From Salegentibacter salinarum (lineage in GTDB: Bacteria > Bacteroidota > Bacteroidia > Flavobacteriales > Flavobacteriaceae), in contig NZ_FUZC01000005.1 of the NCBI RefSeq assembly GCF_900168115.1, positions 186,001 to 250,000 on the forward strand: a DNA stretch of 64,000 nt, written 5' to 3'. Each line of letters opens with the position of its first letter. The first letter of the stretch is position 1. The translations under genes were made by a program, and so were the position numbers. This document shows, in pieces, positions 27,911-36,047 of this stretch. Below the pieces are notes generated by a model, which did no database searches, was not told the DNA's origin, and saw only the letters and a program-made list of their open reading frames with translations.

Positions 27911-28691
27911 CTTGTTGACCCATTAAAGAATAGCGTAAAGATAAAAAAGTTCCAGCGCCCATAGCACTTTCCAGCTTAAACTTTGTTTGTATTAAGGCTG
28001 CCCTGCTTTCCATATTAAATAATCCTGAATTCTTCTGTACCTCTTCCAAATCAAATCCCTGTCCGTTATCTTTTGCGGTAATAATGATTTCTTCGGAAGT
28101 AAAAGCTATATGAACTTCTAACGCTGAAGCCTTGGCGTGTTTTATCACGTTAGCAAAGAACTCCTGAAGAATCCGGAATAAAATAATACTGTGTTGCTGC
28201 GGAATTTCCTGTCTTTCGCCGGTAATTTCCAGCTGGGTTTCAATAACGCCCATTCGCTGAAACCTTTCCAGTTCATTTTCTACGGAAACCACCAAACCGG
28301 CATAACCAATAACCTGGTTGTTTAAAGATTTTGAAAGCGAGCGCACTTCCTGAAGCGAGCTGGCCACGGTTTCTTTAATTTCCAAAACTGAAGTTTTCTC
28401 GGCCTCAGGCAGGTTTTTTGAAAAGATATTTAGCTGCATATTAGCGACTGAAAGCAGCTGACCAATATTATCGTGCAGCTCCCAACCAACATTTTTTAAG
28501 GTTTGTTCCTGCATTTCTAAACGCGACTGGGAAATCTCCCGCTCAAAGCGCTGTTTAGCCTCAAATTTTTCCTCCAAAAGCTTGTTTTTTCGTCTCTGGT
28601 AGATCACAAAAAATAGGATCACAAAAGCCGTTAACAGCAGGATCACTAAAACAAAGTAGATAATGAGTAAAATTTCTTCTTTAGAAAGCAT
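27903..28691 (-). CDS. Sensor histidine kinase (HisKA_3 type), single membrane helix
   Basis: A 262-residue kinase: one N-terminal hydrophobic helix (about residues 7-30), a basic/coiled-coil linker, the phospho-acceptor His73 in GWELHDNIGQLL, and a HATPase domain whose G-box is seen as AKDNGQGFDLEEV. It has no periplasmic or PAS sensory domain of its own. It overlaps the response regulator by eight bases and the upstream membrane-protein gene by 11, suggesting that the sensing part is supplied by that neighbour. Confidence 0.92.
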   Translation of the reverse strand: MLSKEEILLIIYFVLVILLLTAFVILFFVIYQRRKNKLLEEKFEAKQRFEREISQSRLEMQEQTLKNVGWELHDNIGQLLSVANMQLNIFSKNLPEAEKTSVLEIKETVASSLQEVRSLSKSLNNQVIGYAGLVVSVENELERFQRMGVIETQLEITGERQEIPQQHSIILFRILQEFFANVIKHAKASALEVHIAFTSEEIIITAKDNGQGFDLEEVQKNSGLFNMESRAALIQTKFKLESAMGAGTFLSLRYSLMGQQDE

Positions 28692-29397
28692 TTTTTAGAT
28701 TCTTAGAAGTTGGTTTTTTCTTATTGGCCAACCATAAAAAGGCAATACTATAGGAACTATACATAAAAATATTCATTGCAATCATAATCAAACTGCTGAA
28801 CTCCACAAATTCCGGACTTTTATCATTAAAATATTCAAAATAAATGAAAATAGGGCTAGTAGTTAGAAAATAGAGAAGCGCCGCAAAGGAAATATAAAAA
28901 CTGATTTCCCTTTTTATATTTAAAATTTTAGGACTCAGCAGAATTTCAAAATAATAATAGAAAATAACTCCCAGCAGAAAAAAACTTCCCAATAAATAAG
29001 TAACCACTGAATTACTCTTAAAAAATACATCCGAGAATATTAGATTGGCAATACAAATTATTACATATAATAGTAAAGCTTTATCAATAAGTTGCGTTGT
29101 TTTATTATTTGAGATATTCCATTTAAAAAAGAGTATATAAACAACAAAACTGATAATCAAATAAGGATTATATAACCAATAAGTTCTGTACAAAAAAGTT
29201 TGCTTTAGAAAATGTAATTCTTCATTCCAGTAGATTGCAGCCGGAAATAATCCTATACTTTCAACAAAGAATGTTAGCAATAGAAAATACGAAAAAAACC
29301 CAACCGCTTTATCGGCTGGGTTTTTCTGGTAAAAATATAAGCCGCATATGGCTGCAATACCCTCAAGTAAAAATACCAGGAATCTAAAATCTTGCAT
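28681..29397 (-). CDS. Seven-helix membrane protein of unknown function, coupled to a histidine kinase
   Basis: A 238-residue, strongly hydrophobic protein with about seven predicted membrane helices (roughly residues 5-22, 34-53, 74-94, 107-125, 131-155, 167-190 and 200-225) and a basic C-terminal tail KKKPTSKNLKNAF facing the cytoplasm. I do not recognise the family. It overlaps the kinase start by 11 bases and the upstream small gene by one, so all four genes form one operon. A role as the detached sensor of the kinase is inferred from context only. Confidence 0.8.
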   Translation of the reverse strand: MQDFRFLVFLLEGIAAICGLYFYQKNPADKAVGFFSYFLLLTFFVESIGLFPAAIYWNEELHFLKQTFLYRTYWLYNPYLIISFVVYILFFKWNISNNKTTQLIDKALLLYVIICIANLIFSDVFFKSNSVVTYLLGSFFLLGVIFYYYFEILLSPKILNIKREISFYISFAALLYFLTTSPIFIYFEYFNDKSPEFVEFSSLIMIAMNIFMYSSYSIAFLWLANKKKPTSKNLKNAF

Positions 29398-29783
29398 TAA
29401 TATTCCATTGGAGGCCAGCCCGAGCCAATTGTATTATATGGCTCAATTTCATAATTATTAGGGTCAGAGTCTTCCTGGGCACTTTCCGTTTCACCCTTAG
29501 CTTCTTTGGTGGGCGAGAGAAACATGGTAGTAAAACTTTTTTTCTCTTTGGTTGTGGGATAGGCTCCTAAATAAAACCGAATTCCCGGTTTCTCCACGCC
29601 CTGTTCTTTAGATTTCTCCCGAACATAATCCAGGTATTCCTGCAATTCGTCCAGGCTATACCAGAATTCCCGGGTATCTTCATAACCTTCACATTCCCTG
29701 ATATCTTTTCCACGGGTTTTTACCCATTCGTCCTGTTCCTTACGCGCCTCTTCAACGCTAATACATTTTTTTGGTTTTTTCAT
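29397..29783 (-). CDS. Small acidic hypothetical protein, first gene of the two-component operon
   Basis: A 128-residue soluble protein, Glu/Lys-rich at the front (EEARKEQDEWVKTRG) with a disordered, acidic tail (TESAQEDSDPNNYEIEPYN). No domain is recognised, and there is no signal or membrane segment. The stretch GIRFYLGAYPTTKEKKSFTT looks like a folded core. Its stop overlaps the next start codon by one base (TAATG), so it is translated with the membrane protein, kinase and regulator. Confidence 0.75.
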   Translation of the reverse strand: MKKPKKCISVEEARKEQDEWVKTRGKDIRECEGYEDTREFWYSLDELQEYLDYVREKSKEQGVEKPGIRFYLGAYPTTKEKKSFTTMFLSPTKEAKGETESAQEDSDPNNYEIEPYNTIGSGWPPMEY

Positions 29784-29956
29784 TTGTTTTTAGTTGGTTG
29801 GTTAAAACTTAATTTTTTGTTAAGGTAAATTTAGAAGAAATATTCTTTTTATCAAATATTTTGTTTTCGATTCTCTGTTTTCAGTTGTCGGTTGTCGGTT
29901 GAGTCGGTTCCGAGTTGCGGGGGTTTCTCCACGATTACACGAATAATTTTTGGTAT

Positions 29957-30109
29957 GTCGTTGTGAGAAACCGATAACTGTCGTGGCAATCTGTAATTGG
30001 TTTATATTTTATTGTCGGTTGTGTTTCGCCCGAATATTCTATTTCTCTCTCTTACAGGGAATCACCTTTCAAAAAAAAGATCGCTTTACTCGTTCCTCGT
30101 TCGCGATCA
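29957..30109. repeat. Family B repeat, diverged copy
   Basis: The left arm ends in TGTCGTGGCAATCTGT. The right arm contains AAGATCGCTTTACTCGTTCC and then TCGTTCGCGATCAGG. It is more diverged than the copy at 25102-25254. Confidence 0.55.
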
Positions 30110-30161
30110 GGTTAGAAAGAGCCCGACTGAAGTCAGGATAATTCGATCAGCATTATTAATA

Positions 30162-30431
30162 CGCCTTTGGCTTTTAAAAGCGCGATCTCATTAAAAAGGG
30201 GTGTTTTTCCCCTTGTCAAAAGCATACTTATCTTCTACTTTTGACATAGTCATTTTAGTTAGCTAAAGTGTTTTGGGGCAAAAGAGTGTCGTCAATGGTG
30301 GGAAATCTGATTGGTAGGGTAATCAGGTTTCTCGTAAACCAAGGCGGCACTTTTTTATTTTAATGAGCCTATATTTTAAAAAGGCCTTTGGCCGTATTTA
30401 AAAAATCCGATTTTATATCGGGATCTTCTCA
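30162..30431 (+). ncRNA. Candidate structured small RNA, copy 1 (unknown class)
   Basis: A 270-base unit repeated at 30795-31073. Stems in order: a GCC/GGC mini-hairpin, GGGG/CCCC (30195-30213), GTCAAAAG/CTTTTGAC (30215-30245), CATTTTAG/CTAAAGTG (30251-30270), then a long arm made of an outer 14-bp stem (30280-30293 with 30343-30356), a TGGT/ACCA stem, and a 14-bp hairpin (30300-30313 with 30320-30333) closed by the loop GTAGGG. The outer stem ends in a T-run, like a terminator. Stem differences between the copies mostly exchange Watson-Crick for G-U pairs, and these pair only if the plus strand is transcribed. No known class was recognised. Confidence 0.65.
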
Positions 30432-30507
30432 CAACTCTTAAACCTTTAATCATCCAGTGGTGAGTTCTCAGTTTTAGATCACCAAGAATTCATAAATATT
30501 TTTTCAT

Positions 30508-30692
30508 GTCATTGCTAAGACCGGGATAGCAGGGCGTGGCAATCTGTCCTTGAAAAGTATTACTGTTCCTCTCCATCTCTAATTGTTAATTCAAATGGCG
30601 ATACTAGAGTTAAAAGCTAAAATAATGCGGTATTGAGAAGTGACGGAGAACTCCAAACATAAGATCGCCGCACTCGTTCCTCGCTATGACGA
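30508..30692. repeat. Family B repeat between the two structured units
   Basis: The left arm is GTCATTGCTAAGACCGGGAT followed by CGTGGCAATCTGT; the right arm contains GATCGCCGCACTCGTTCCTC and ends CTATGACGA. The spacer is unrelated to that of the copy at 25102-25254. Confidence 0.6.
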
Positions 30693-30794
30693 ATGAAAGG
30701 AAAAATGAAAATTCAAAACTCATATCTGAGAACAGAACTCTAATCTATAAACAACCGACTACTGAAAACTGTATTCTGGAATATTTTCAGAATG

Positions 30795-31073
30795 CGCCTT
30801 TGGCTTTTAAAAAATACGATCTCATTAAAAGGGGATTTTTCCCCTTGTAAAAAGTGTACTTAGCCTCTACTTTTGACATAGTCATTTTAGTTAGCTAAAA
30901 TGTTTTGGGGCAAAAAAGTGTCGTCATTGGTGAGAAATCTGATTGGTAGGGCAATCAGGTTTCTCGTAAACCAAGGCGGCACTTTTTTATTAGTGAGCCT
31001 TAACATCAAGAAGGCCGTCGGCCGAAATGAATATTTTAGCGCGAGCTAATCCTGATTTTACAGGATCTTCTCA
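30795..31073 (+). ncRNA. Candidate structured small RNA, copy 2 (unknown class)
   Basis: A 279-base unit with the same order of stems as copy 1. CATTTTAG/CTAAAATG (30883-30902) is perfect here. The long arm has an outer 14-bp stem ending CGGCACTTTTTT, a TTGGT/ACCAA middle stem and a 14-bp GAGAAATCTGATTG/CAATCAGGTTTCTC hairpin with loop GTAGGG. Downstream are a GGCC/GGCC hairpin and ATCCTG/CAGGAT (31049-31066). The stem before CATTTTAG carries one mismatch compared with copy 1. It probably ends at one of the 3' hairpins. Confidence 0.65.
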
Positions 31074-31092
31074 ACTCAAATGCTCAAACATT

Positions 31093-31155
31093 CGTCATTC
31101 TGAACTTGTTTCAGAATCTAACATATTAGGCTCTGAAACCATTTTAGGGTGAACG
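31093..31155. repeat. Family A repeat, degraded right arm
   Basis: The left arm CGTCATTCTGAACTTGTTTC is well kept. The right part, around CTCTGAAACCATTTTAGGGT, is decayed. It follows structured unit 2. Confidence 0.65.
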
Positions 31156-31193
31156 AACGGGTAAGTTCACTACTAGCTTACCTATCTAACGAC

Positions 31194-31234
31194 CTAGATG
31201 CTGAAGTATCCCGAGGCTTCGGGACAGCATGACG
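31194..31234. repeat. Family A repeat, hybrid right-arm subtype (downstream of pxpC)
   Basis: Contains ATCCCGAGGCTTCGGGACAG followed by CATGACG. The inner palindrome CCCGAGGCTTCGGG makes a strong short hairpin. It lies 12 bases beyond the pxpC stop codon. Confidence 0.65.
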
Positions 31235-31246
31235 ATTAAGGAAAAA

Positions 31247-32104
31247 CTAAAATTTAAACAAAAACCTAATCTTATCTCCCGCTCTTTTCTGTGCCATCAT
31301 ATTAATTCCTTTTTCACTTAGCTGTAAAACCCTTGGATAACCGCCGGTGGTTTGGCAGTCACGCATTAAAACGATCAATTTTCCACCGGGAGTGAGTTGG
31401 ACGGTTCCCGGCAATACCGGGCCGGTAATAATAGGATCCAGCACATTTTCTAAAATTTCGCTTAGCTGGATCGCCATTCGGTTATTGTTTTTATCAATGC
31501 TGAATTTGCTCTGTCTTAAATGACTTTTCAAAGTTTCGTGAAGTTTTTCGTATTCCGGGCCGGGAAAAACTTCAATTTCTTCGGAATTTAAATAGGTGTT
31601 ATCAAACTTTAATGCAGCGTGAGTCTCGTATTTTTCTTCCTCAGAAGCTTCGTAAAGCAATTTTATACCTTTTTCAAGCTTGCTGTGCTGGGTGATATCT
31701 TCGTACCAGCTTCGGCTTCCCAGGACCTTTTCGGTTTTAAAGCCGTCAAGAATTGCTAGATAAGCTCGCATACCAAGCTCGGGCTTTCCAAAAGAAAGCA
31801 CATCGTCTTTATTAATTTTTACTACTTCGTTATTTTCAATTTCCCTGTCATTTAATTTTGGGGAAAGATAAGCGCCGCTAATCGCGATTTTAGTAGCTGC
31901 CGAAAATTTAAGTTTTGGTCCCATTTGGGTGATTTCCATCACCGCGGCATCGGCCTGATTTTGCAAAATTAGGTTCGCGGTTTTTAAAGCAATTCTATCC
32001 ATCACTCCACTTAATGGAACTCCGTATTTTTGAAATCCGCGACGACCAAAATCCTGGATGGTAGAAAATAATCCCGGATGTATTACTTCAACTTCAGCGT
32101 GCAT
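31247..32104 (-). CDS. pxpC: 5-oxoprolinase subunit C (biotin-dependent carboxyltransferase-like, KipA family)
   Basis: A subunit of the ATP-dependent prokaryotic 5-oxoprolinase that opens pyroglutamate to glutamate. Family landmarks are HPGLFSTIQDFGRRGFQKYG at residues 8-27, GVPLSGVMDRIALKTAN, and the late MRDCQTTGGYPRVLQL block. Its 285 residues are slightly short for the family. It overlaps pxpB by 11 bases and is last in the operon. Confidence 0.94.
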   Translation of the reverse strand: MHAEVEVIHPGLFSTIQDFGRRGFQKYGVPLSGVMDRIALKTANLILQNQADAAVMEITQMGPKLKFSAATKIAISGAYLSPKLNDREIENNEVVKINKDDVLSFGKPELGMRAYLAILDGFKTEKVLGSRSWYEDITQHSKLEKGIKLLYEASEEEKYETHAALKFDNTYLNSEEIEVFPGPEYEKLHETLKSHLRQSKFSIDKNNNRMAIQLSEILENVLDPIITGPVLPGTVQLTPGGKLIVLMRDCQTTGGYPRVLQLSEKGINMMAQKRAGDKIRFLFKF

Positions 32105-32825
32105 AATTTTCTTTTTTTAGTTGAAATTTTCCTTCTGAAACCTGCGCTGAAATTTCCTCGAATTCAGCTTTGGAAACCGAATAGAATTTCACTTTATCTC
32201 CGGCTGAAATTCCACAGGGCGGATCGTTATTTTTGTCGAAAAGTTGTACAGGACAATTGCCTAAAATTTGCCAGCCACCGGGACTGGATTTTGGATAAAT
32301 TCCGGTTTGATTTTCTCCTATGCCAACAGCCCCTTTTTCTATCTTCATTCGGGGTTGGTTTTTTCGTGAAATTTGTAGCTTTTTATCGAGCCCTCCCAGG
32401 TATAAAAATCCGGGCAAAAAACCGGTAAAATAAACCGTATAGAATGGGGCTGTATGAAGCTTAATAATTTCCTCTTTTGATAGTTCTTTTTCTTCAGCAA
32501 TAAGTTCCAAATCCCAACCAAATTCTTCATCATAACAAACCGGTAGATGAAAAACCTGTTGGTTATTTATTTTTCCTATCTTAGCCTCATCAAACAGCTT
32601 TTTAACCGTCAAAATCTCATCATAGAGGTTTTCTATACTAAACATATAACTAATTAATAACGAGTTGTATGTGTTAATTACTTCAACATTTACTTCAGTA
32701 TAAAATTCTTCTAGTTTATTTTTGTAAAAAAGAAGTTTTTCGAGAAGCTTTTCACTAATTTCCGGTTGAAATTCTATTAGAATTCCACGCTCCCCCATCG
32801 GTTTTATTTTAGGAAAATCACTCAT
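32094..32825 (-). CDS. pxpB: 5-oxoprolinase subunit B (KipI family)
   Basis: Partner subunit of PxpC. The 243 residues show the KipI landmarks GERGILIEFQPEIS near the N-terminus, FTGFLPGFLYLGGLDKKLQ, and AVGIGENQTGIYPKSSPGGW with the conserved GWQILG. It overlaps pxpA by four bases and pxpC by 11, implying tightly coupled synthesis of the complex. A Bacillus-like kinase-inhibitor role is unlikely in this context. Confidence 0.94.
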   Translation of the reverse strand: MSDFPKIKPMGERGILIEFQPEISEKLLEKLLFYKNKLEEFYTEVNVEVINTYNSLLISYMFSIENLYDEILTVKKLFDEAKIGKINNQQVFHLPVCYDEEFGWDLELIAEEKELSKEEIIKLHTAPFYTVYFTGFLPGFLYLGGLDKKLQISRKNQPRMKIEKGAVGIGENQTGIYPKSSPGGWQILGNCPVQLFDKNNDPPCGISAGDKVKFYSVSKAEFEEISAQVSEGKFQLKKENYAR

Positions 32826-33562
32826 TTTGTATTCCTGATTTTGATGTTACTTTCAGCAAATTTTTGCTCTAAAAACTTAATAATTTCAACCGAATTCGGA
32901 GTGTCACTATGGAGGCAAAATGTATCAGCTTTTAGGCTTATATTTTTGCCATTTTCAGAAGTGACCTTTTCTTCAGAAAACATAGAATAAAGATGATTAA
33001 AAACAGCTTCTTTTTCGGTGATTAATGCGTTAGGTTTTGAACGCGAAACAAGGCTTAAATCAAGTTCATAATTTCGATCGGCAAAAGCTTCAAAAACGAC
33101 TGGAATCTTGCCCTCTGCAAGTTCAGAAATAACTGAATTTGGAGGACAAAATAAAGCCAGTTTTTGATCGAATTCAAGCACAGAATCGATGATAACCTGA
33201 GCTGTTTTTTCATCTTTTGCAGCTTCATTATAAAGCGCTCCATGAGGTTTTACATGAGTAAGTTTTACCCCTTCTGCCTCGGCCAATTGTTTTAAACTTA
33301 AAATTTGCGCAACTATAGAACGCTGCAATTCTTCCGCAGAAATATTCATTGGATTTCTTCCAAAATTCTCCTTATCGGGGTAAGAAGGATGTGCCCCTAT
33401 TTCAATATCATACTCCGCGGCGAGTTTTATGGTTTGTTGCATCGTTTCAAGAGTTCCGGCGTGGCCTCCACAAGCAATATTGCAGGCAGAGATATGCGGC
33501 ATTAGCTCGGCATCAAAATCGCCGCCTTCGCCTAAATCGCAGTTTATATGGATTTCTTTCAT
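32822..33562 (-). CDS. pxpA: 5-oxoprolinase subunit A (LamB/YcsF family)
   Basis: The 246-residue YcsF-type subunit. It has the conserved start INCDLGEGGDFDAELMPHIS with its DLGE metal/catalytic acid cluster, followed by NIACGGHAG, and the HVKPHGALYNEA block near residue 104. With PxpB and PxpC it hydrolyses 5-oxoproline using ATP. It lies 113 bases after the NRAMP-like gene on the same strand. Confidence 0.95.
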   Translation of the reverse strand: MKEIHINCDLGEGGDFDAELMPHISACNIACGGHAGTLETMQQTIKLAAEYDIEIGAHPSYPDKENFGRNPMNISAEELQRSIVAQILSLKQLAEAEGVKLTHVKPHGALYNEAAKDEKTAQVIIDSVLEFDQKLALFCPPNSVISELAEGKIPVVFEAFADRNYELDLSLVSRSKPNALITEKEAVFNHLYSMFSEEKVTSENGKNISLKADTFCLHSDTPNSVEIIKFLEQKFAESNIKIRNTK

Positions 33563-33675
33563 TTTTTTATTTTTAGATATAAAATTAGATACCCGATAGA
33601 GACTTTCGGATTTAAAAATAGTGGAAACCTACAAGGTTCTAAAAACCTTGCAGGAAAAATTCTAGTTCCACTGGA

Positions 33676-34896
33676 TTAAAGCCCCTGAACTACGCTTATA
33701 ATCGATTTTACGCCAAGAAAAATGGCAATGGCGATTACTATTATTCCCAGCAGGTTTTGCAGCTTAGAATTGCGATGTGTGCCTAAAACCGAAGCTTTAT
33801 TAGCTACCCAAAATAAGAAAATAGCAATAACGGGCAATAAGATTCCGTTGGCAATTTGCGCAAAGCGAATAATTTCAATTGGGTTTATTTGCAGGGAAGA
33901 GAAGAAAACTCCTAATATTAGAACTACAGCCCAGGCTGTTTTAAATTTCGCTGATTTCATTCCACCCTTCCAGCCAAAACAGCCTTTTACCACATAAGCT
34001 GCCGCTAAAGGTGCCGTAATTGAAGAAGTTATCCCGGCAGCTAAAAGTCCCAGGGACATAAACCAGGTGGCAAATTTTCCAAAAAGCGGCTCAAGGCTTA
34101 CCGCCATATCTGCAGCTGAATTTACATTTGTTAACCCCGAAGCGGCTGCACTAATTAGAATAGCCATAGAAACTGTACCGCCCAGAATAATAGAAACCAC
34201 GAGCTCTTTCCTGGCAACAGGTAAATAAGAAGCTTCTTTCCACTTTTCACTTACCAGGGATGCGTGTAAAAATAAATTATAAGGTACTACGGTGGTTCCC
34301 ACTATAGCCATTACCGTTAACAAACCTGCTGTATTACCGGTGGGAATTAATCCTTTTAAAATTTCTAAGATATTAGGTTTGGTTAATATTGCGGTGAGCA
34401 CAAAACTAATACTCATAAGAAGAACCAGCCCTATAAATATCTTTTCCAGGGTTTTATAACTTCCGGTAAACAAAAGCAAGAAAGCGACTGCCCCAATTAA
34501 AATACTCCATAAATTAAGGGTGAAACTTCCTATTTGCAGGTTCTGAATTCCAAAAATTGCTTCGGCTCCCAGAACCGCCCCGGTAATGTTCCCGGCTTCA
34601 TAAGCAGCGTTTCCGATAACTATTGCTGAAAAAATAAGAATGATCGCTAAAATCCTGAAAACGGGTTTCCTAATTTCATCCCTAATAACATCGCTTAAAC
34701 CTTTTTGTGAAACTACGCCCAACCGGGCTGCCATTTCCTGTAAAATGATACACGAAAATATGGAAAGCAATAAAGCCCAAAGCAGACTGTAACCAAATTC
34801 AACCCCGGCCAGTGTGCACACCGTAACCGTTCCCGGCCCAATAAATGCAGCCGAAACCAGGATTCCGGGACCAAGATTTTTTAGGAAATTTCGCAC
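33676..34896 (-). CDS. NRAMP-fold transporter lacking the metal-binding motifs; candidate 5-oxoproline transporter
   Basis: A 406-residue membrane protein of the NRAMP family with about 11 helices. The first-helix motif that holds metal in true NRAMPs (DPGN) is GPGT here (residues 20-23), and the sixth-helix MPH is VPY (204-206, in VVPYNLFLH). Both the aspartate and the methionine ligand are therefore gone. It stands next to pxpA, as the NRAMP-like ycsG stands beside the pxp genes in Bacillus subtilis. Transport of pyroglutamate or a related small acid is inferred. It shares one base with the upstream DUF2891 gene. Confidence 0.85.
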   Translation of the reverse strand: MRNFLKNLGPGILVSAAFIGPGTVTVCTLAGVEFGYSLLWALLLSIFSCIILQEMAARLGVVSQKGLSDVIRDEIRKPVFRILAIILIFSAIVIGNAAYEAGNITGAVLGAEAIFGIQNLQIGSFTLNLWSILIGAVAFLLLFTGSYKTLEKIFIGLVLLMSISFVLTAILTKPNILEILKGLIPTGNTAGLLTVMAIVGTTVVPYNLFLHASLVSEKWKEASYLPVARKELVVSIILGGTVSMAILISAAASGLTNVNSAADMAVSLEPLFGKFATWFMSLGLLAAGITSSITAPLAAAYVVKGCFGWKGGMKSAKFKTAWAVVLILGVFFSSLQINPIEIIRFAQIANGILLPVIAIFLFWVANKASVLGTHRNSKLQNLLGIIVIAIAIFLGVKSIISVVQGL

Positions 34897-36047
34897 TACA
34901 TATCTTTAGATTCCTGTAGCGCATAAATAGCAAAACTTCCCAGCCAGTGGCCACCTTCATAAGAGTCACCAACTAAATTAGGAAAAGAATAAGCCACGTG
35001 CTCATCGGCTATTTCCTGTAGATGCGAGAATTTATCGGGATATTGATTTATAAGCCCGTAGAACACCCAGGCACGGCTAAAATTGAGTCCGTCAAGATGC
35101 ACCAGTTTTCCATCCGTCCTGTCAGAAACTTCCCCTACTTCCATTTCAAAATCTTCAGTTTTTAACTGCGGAAGAAAATCTTCAAGCCACATTTCAAAAG
35201 CATTTTTCGGCAGAACCCGACGCATAATATTTACTTCTTCCAAACAAGGCGATAAGAAATCAAACCCACCCGGTTCCCAAGAGATTGGGCAATCATCATC
35301 CTTCAAATAAAAATCTTTTGCCCTATTTGAAATTAACTCCTCTAGGTCCTTATTTTCGGCTGCAACCGCATAATCATACGCAAAACTAAGTCCGAAAGCC
35401 GTATTAGCGTGTTCCCCAACTCTAATTGGATAATTTAGCTTTGGAAGGAATTCAAGATATTTATTGACAATAAGATTGGTAAGCGGGTCTAAATTCTGTT
35501 TTAATTCTTTGGCCAGAGGATCATTCCAGGTTTCAATTTCTTCGGCAAGTTTTAGTAGCCAGGCCCATCCATAGGTACGCTCAAAAGAATCGCTTTGTTC
35601 CCTATTAAAATAAGCCACTTCACCCTGAATATTTTCTTCAGAAAGAGATTCCTTTAATTTCTCTCTAATGGTTTCAGCTTTCTCCATATCTGGAAATTGT
35701 TTTAGCAAACTCACCATAGACCAATGCGCGTGAACCGAGGAATGCCAATCGAAACAACCATAAAATGCTGGGTGTAATTCAGAAGGCTCACCTAGTGCTT
35801 CTTCATTTTCCAGGGTTTGATTTAGTTTATTAGGATATTCGGTATTAATACAATTTAAAGGAAGTTCGGCTAATCTATTGGCAGCTTCTTTGGTAAATTC
35901 CACACGGTTTTCGCCCAATAGATCTCCGGTTAAAGAATTTTCTTCTTCTATAGTGTCGCTTTCTATTTCTGAAACTTCTTTAACTTCAGGTTCACCTTTA
36001 CACGCAAATACGGAAACAACAATAAGCAGCAATAAACTTTTTTTCAT
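34896..36047 (-). CDS. DUF2891 lipoprotein
   Basis: A 383-residue protein with a lipoprotein signal (MKKSLLLLIVVSVFAC, Cys16) followed by an acidic linker, so it should be anchored in a membrane facing the periplasm or outside. The body matches DUF2891: HPAFYGCFDWHSSVHAHWSM near residue 90 and a late EGGHWLGSFAIYAL. The family fold looks like an alpha/alpha toroid, but no reaction is established. Its stop overlaps the NRAMP-like start by one base, so it is the first gene of the pyroglutamate operon and may release or bind a related compound. Confidence 0.85.
   Translation of the reverse strand: MKKSLLLLIVVSVFACKGEPEVKEVSEIESDTIEEENSLTGDLLGENRVEFTKEAANRLAELPLNCINTEYPNKLNQTLENEEALGEPSELHPAFYGCFDWHSSVHAHWSMVSLLKQFPDMEKAETIREKLKESLSEENIQGEVAYFNREQSDSFERTYGWAWLLKLAEEIETWNDPLAKELKQNLDPLTNLIVNKYLEFLPKLNYPIRVGEHANTAFGLSFAYDYAVAAENKDLEELISNRAKDFYLKDDDCPISWEPGGFDFLSPCLEEVNIMRRVLPKNAFEMWLEDFLPQLKTEDFEMEVGEVSDRTDGKLVHLDGLNFSRAWVFYGLINQYPDKFSHLQEIADEHVAYSFPNLVGDSYEGGHWLGSFAIYALQESKDM

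Larger units (their letters stand above)
29784..31246. other. 1.46-kb gene-free region: two structured RNA-like units among dispersed repeats
   Basis: No credible protein gene. In order it holds a family B repeat (29957-30109), a small palindrome (30122-30139), structured unit 1 (30162-30431), a family B repeat (30508-30692), structured unit 2 (30795-31073), and family A arms (31093-31155 and 31194-31234). Short ORFs here have no support. Confidence 0.7.

Noticed and set aside
29950-30194. Two overlapping ORFs of about 63-65 codons in the gene-free region
   Set aside because: They run through dispersed repeats and the start of structured RNA unit 1, in two frames at once, without homology or a plausible start.
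29784-31246. Retron, CRISPR array or tracrRNA explanation for the duplicated hairpins
   Set aside because: No reverse transcriptase, cas gene or regular spacer pattern is present; there are only two copies, separated by unrelated repeats.
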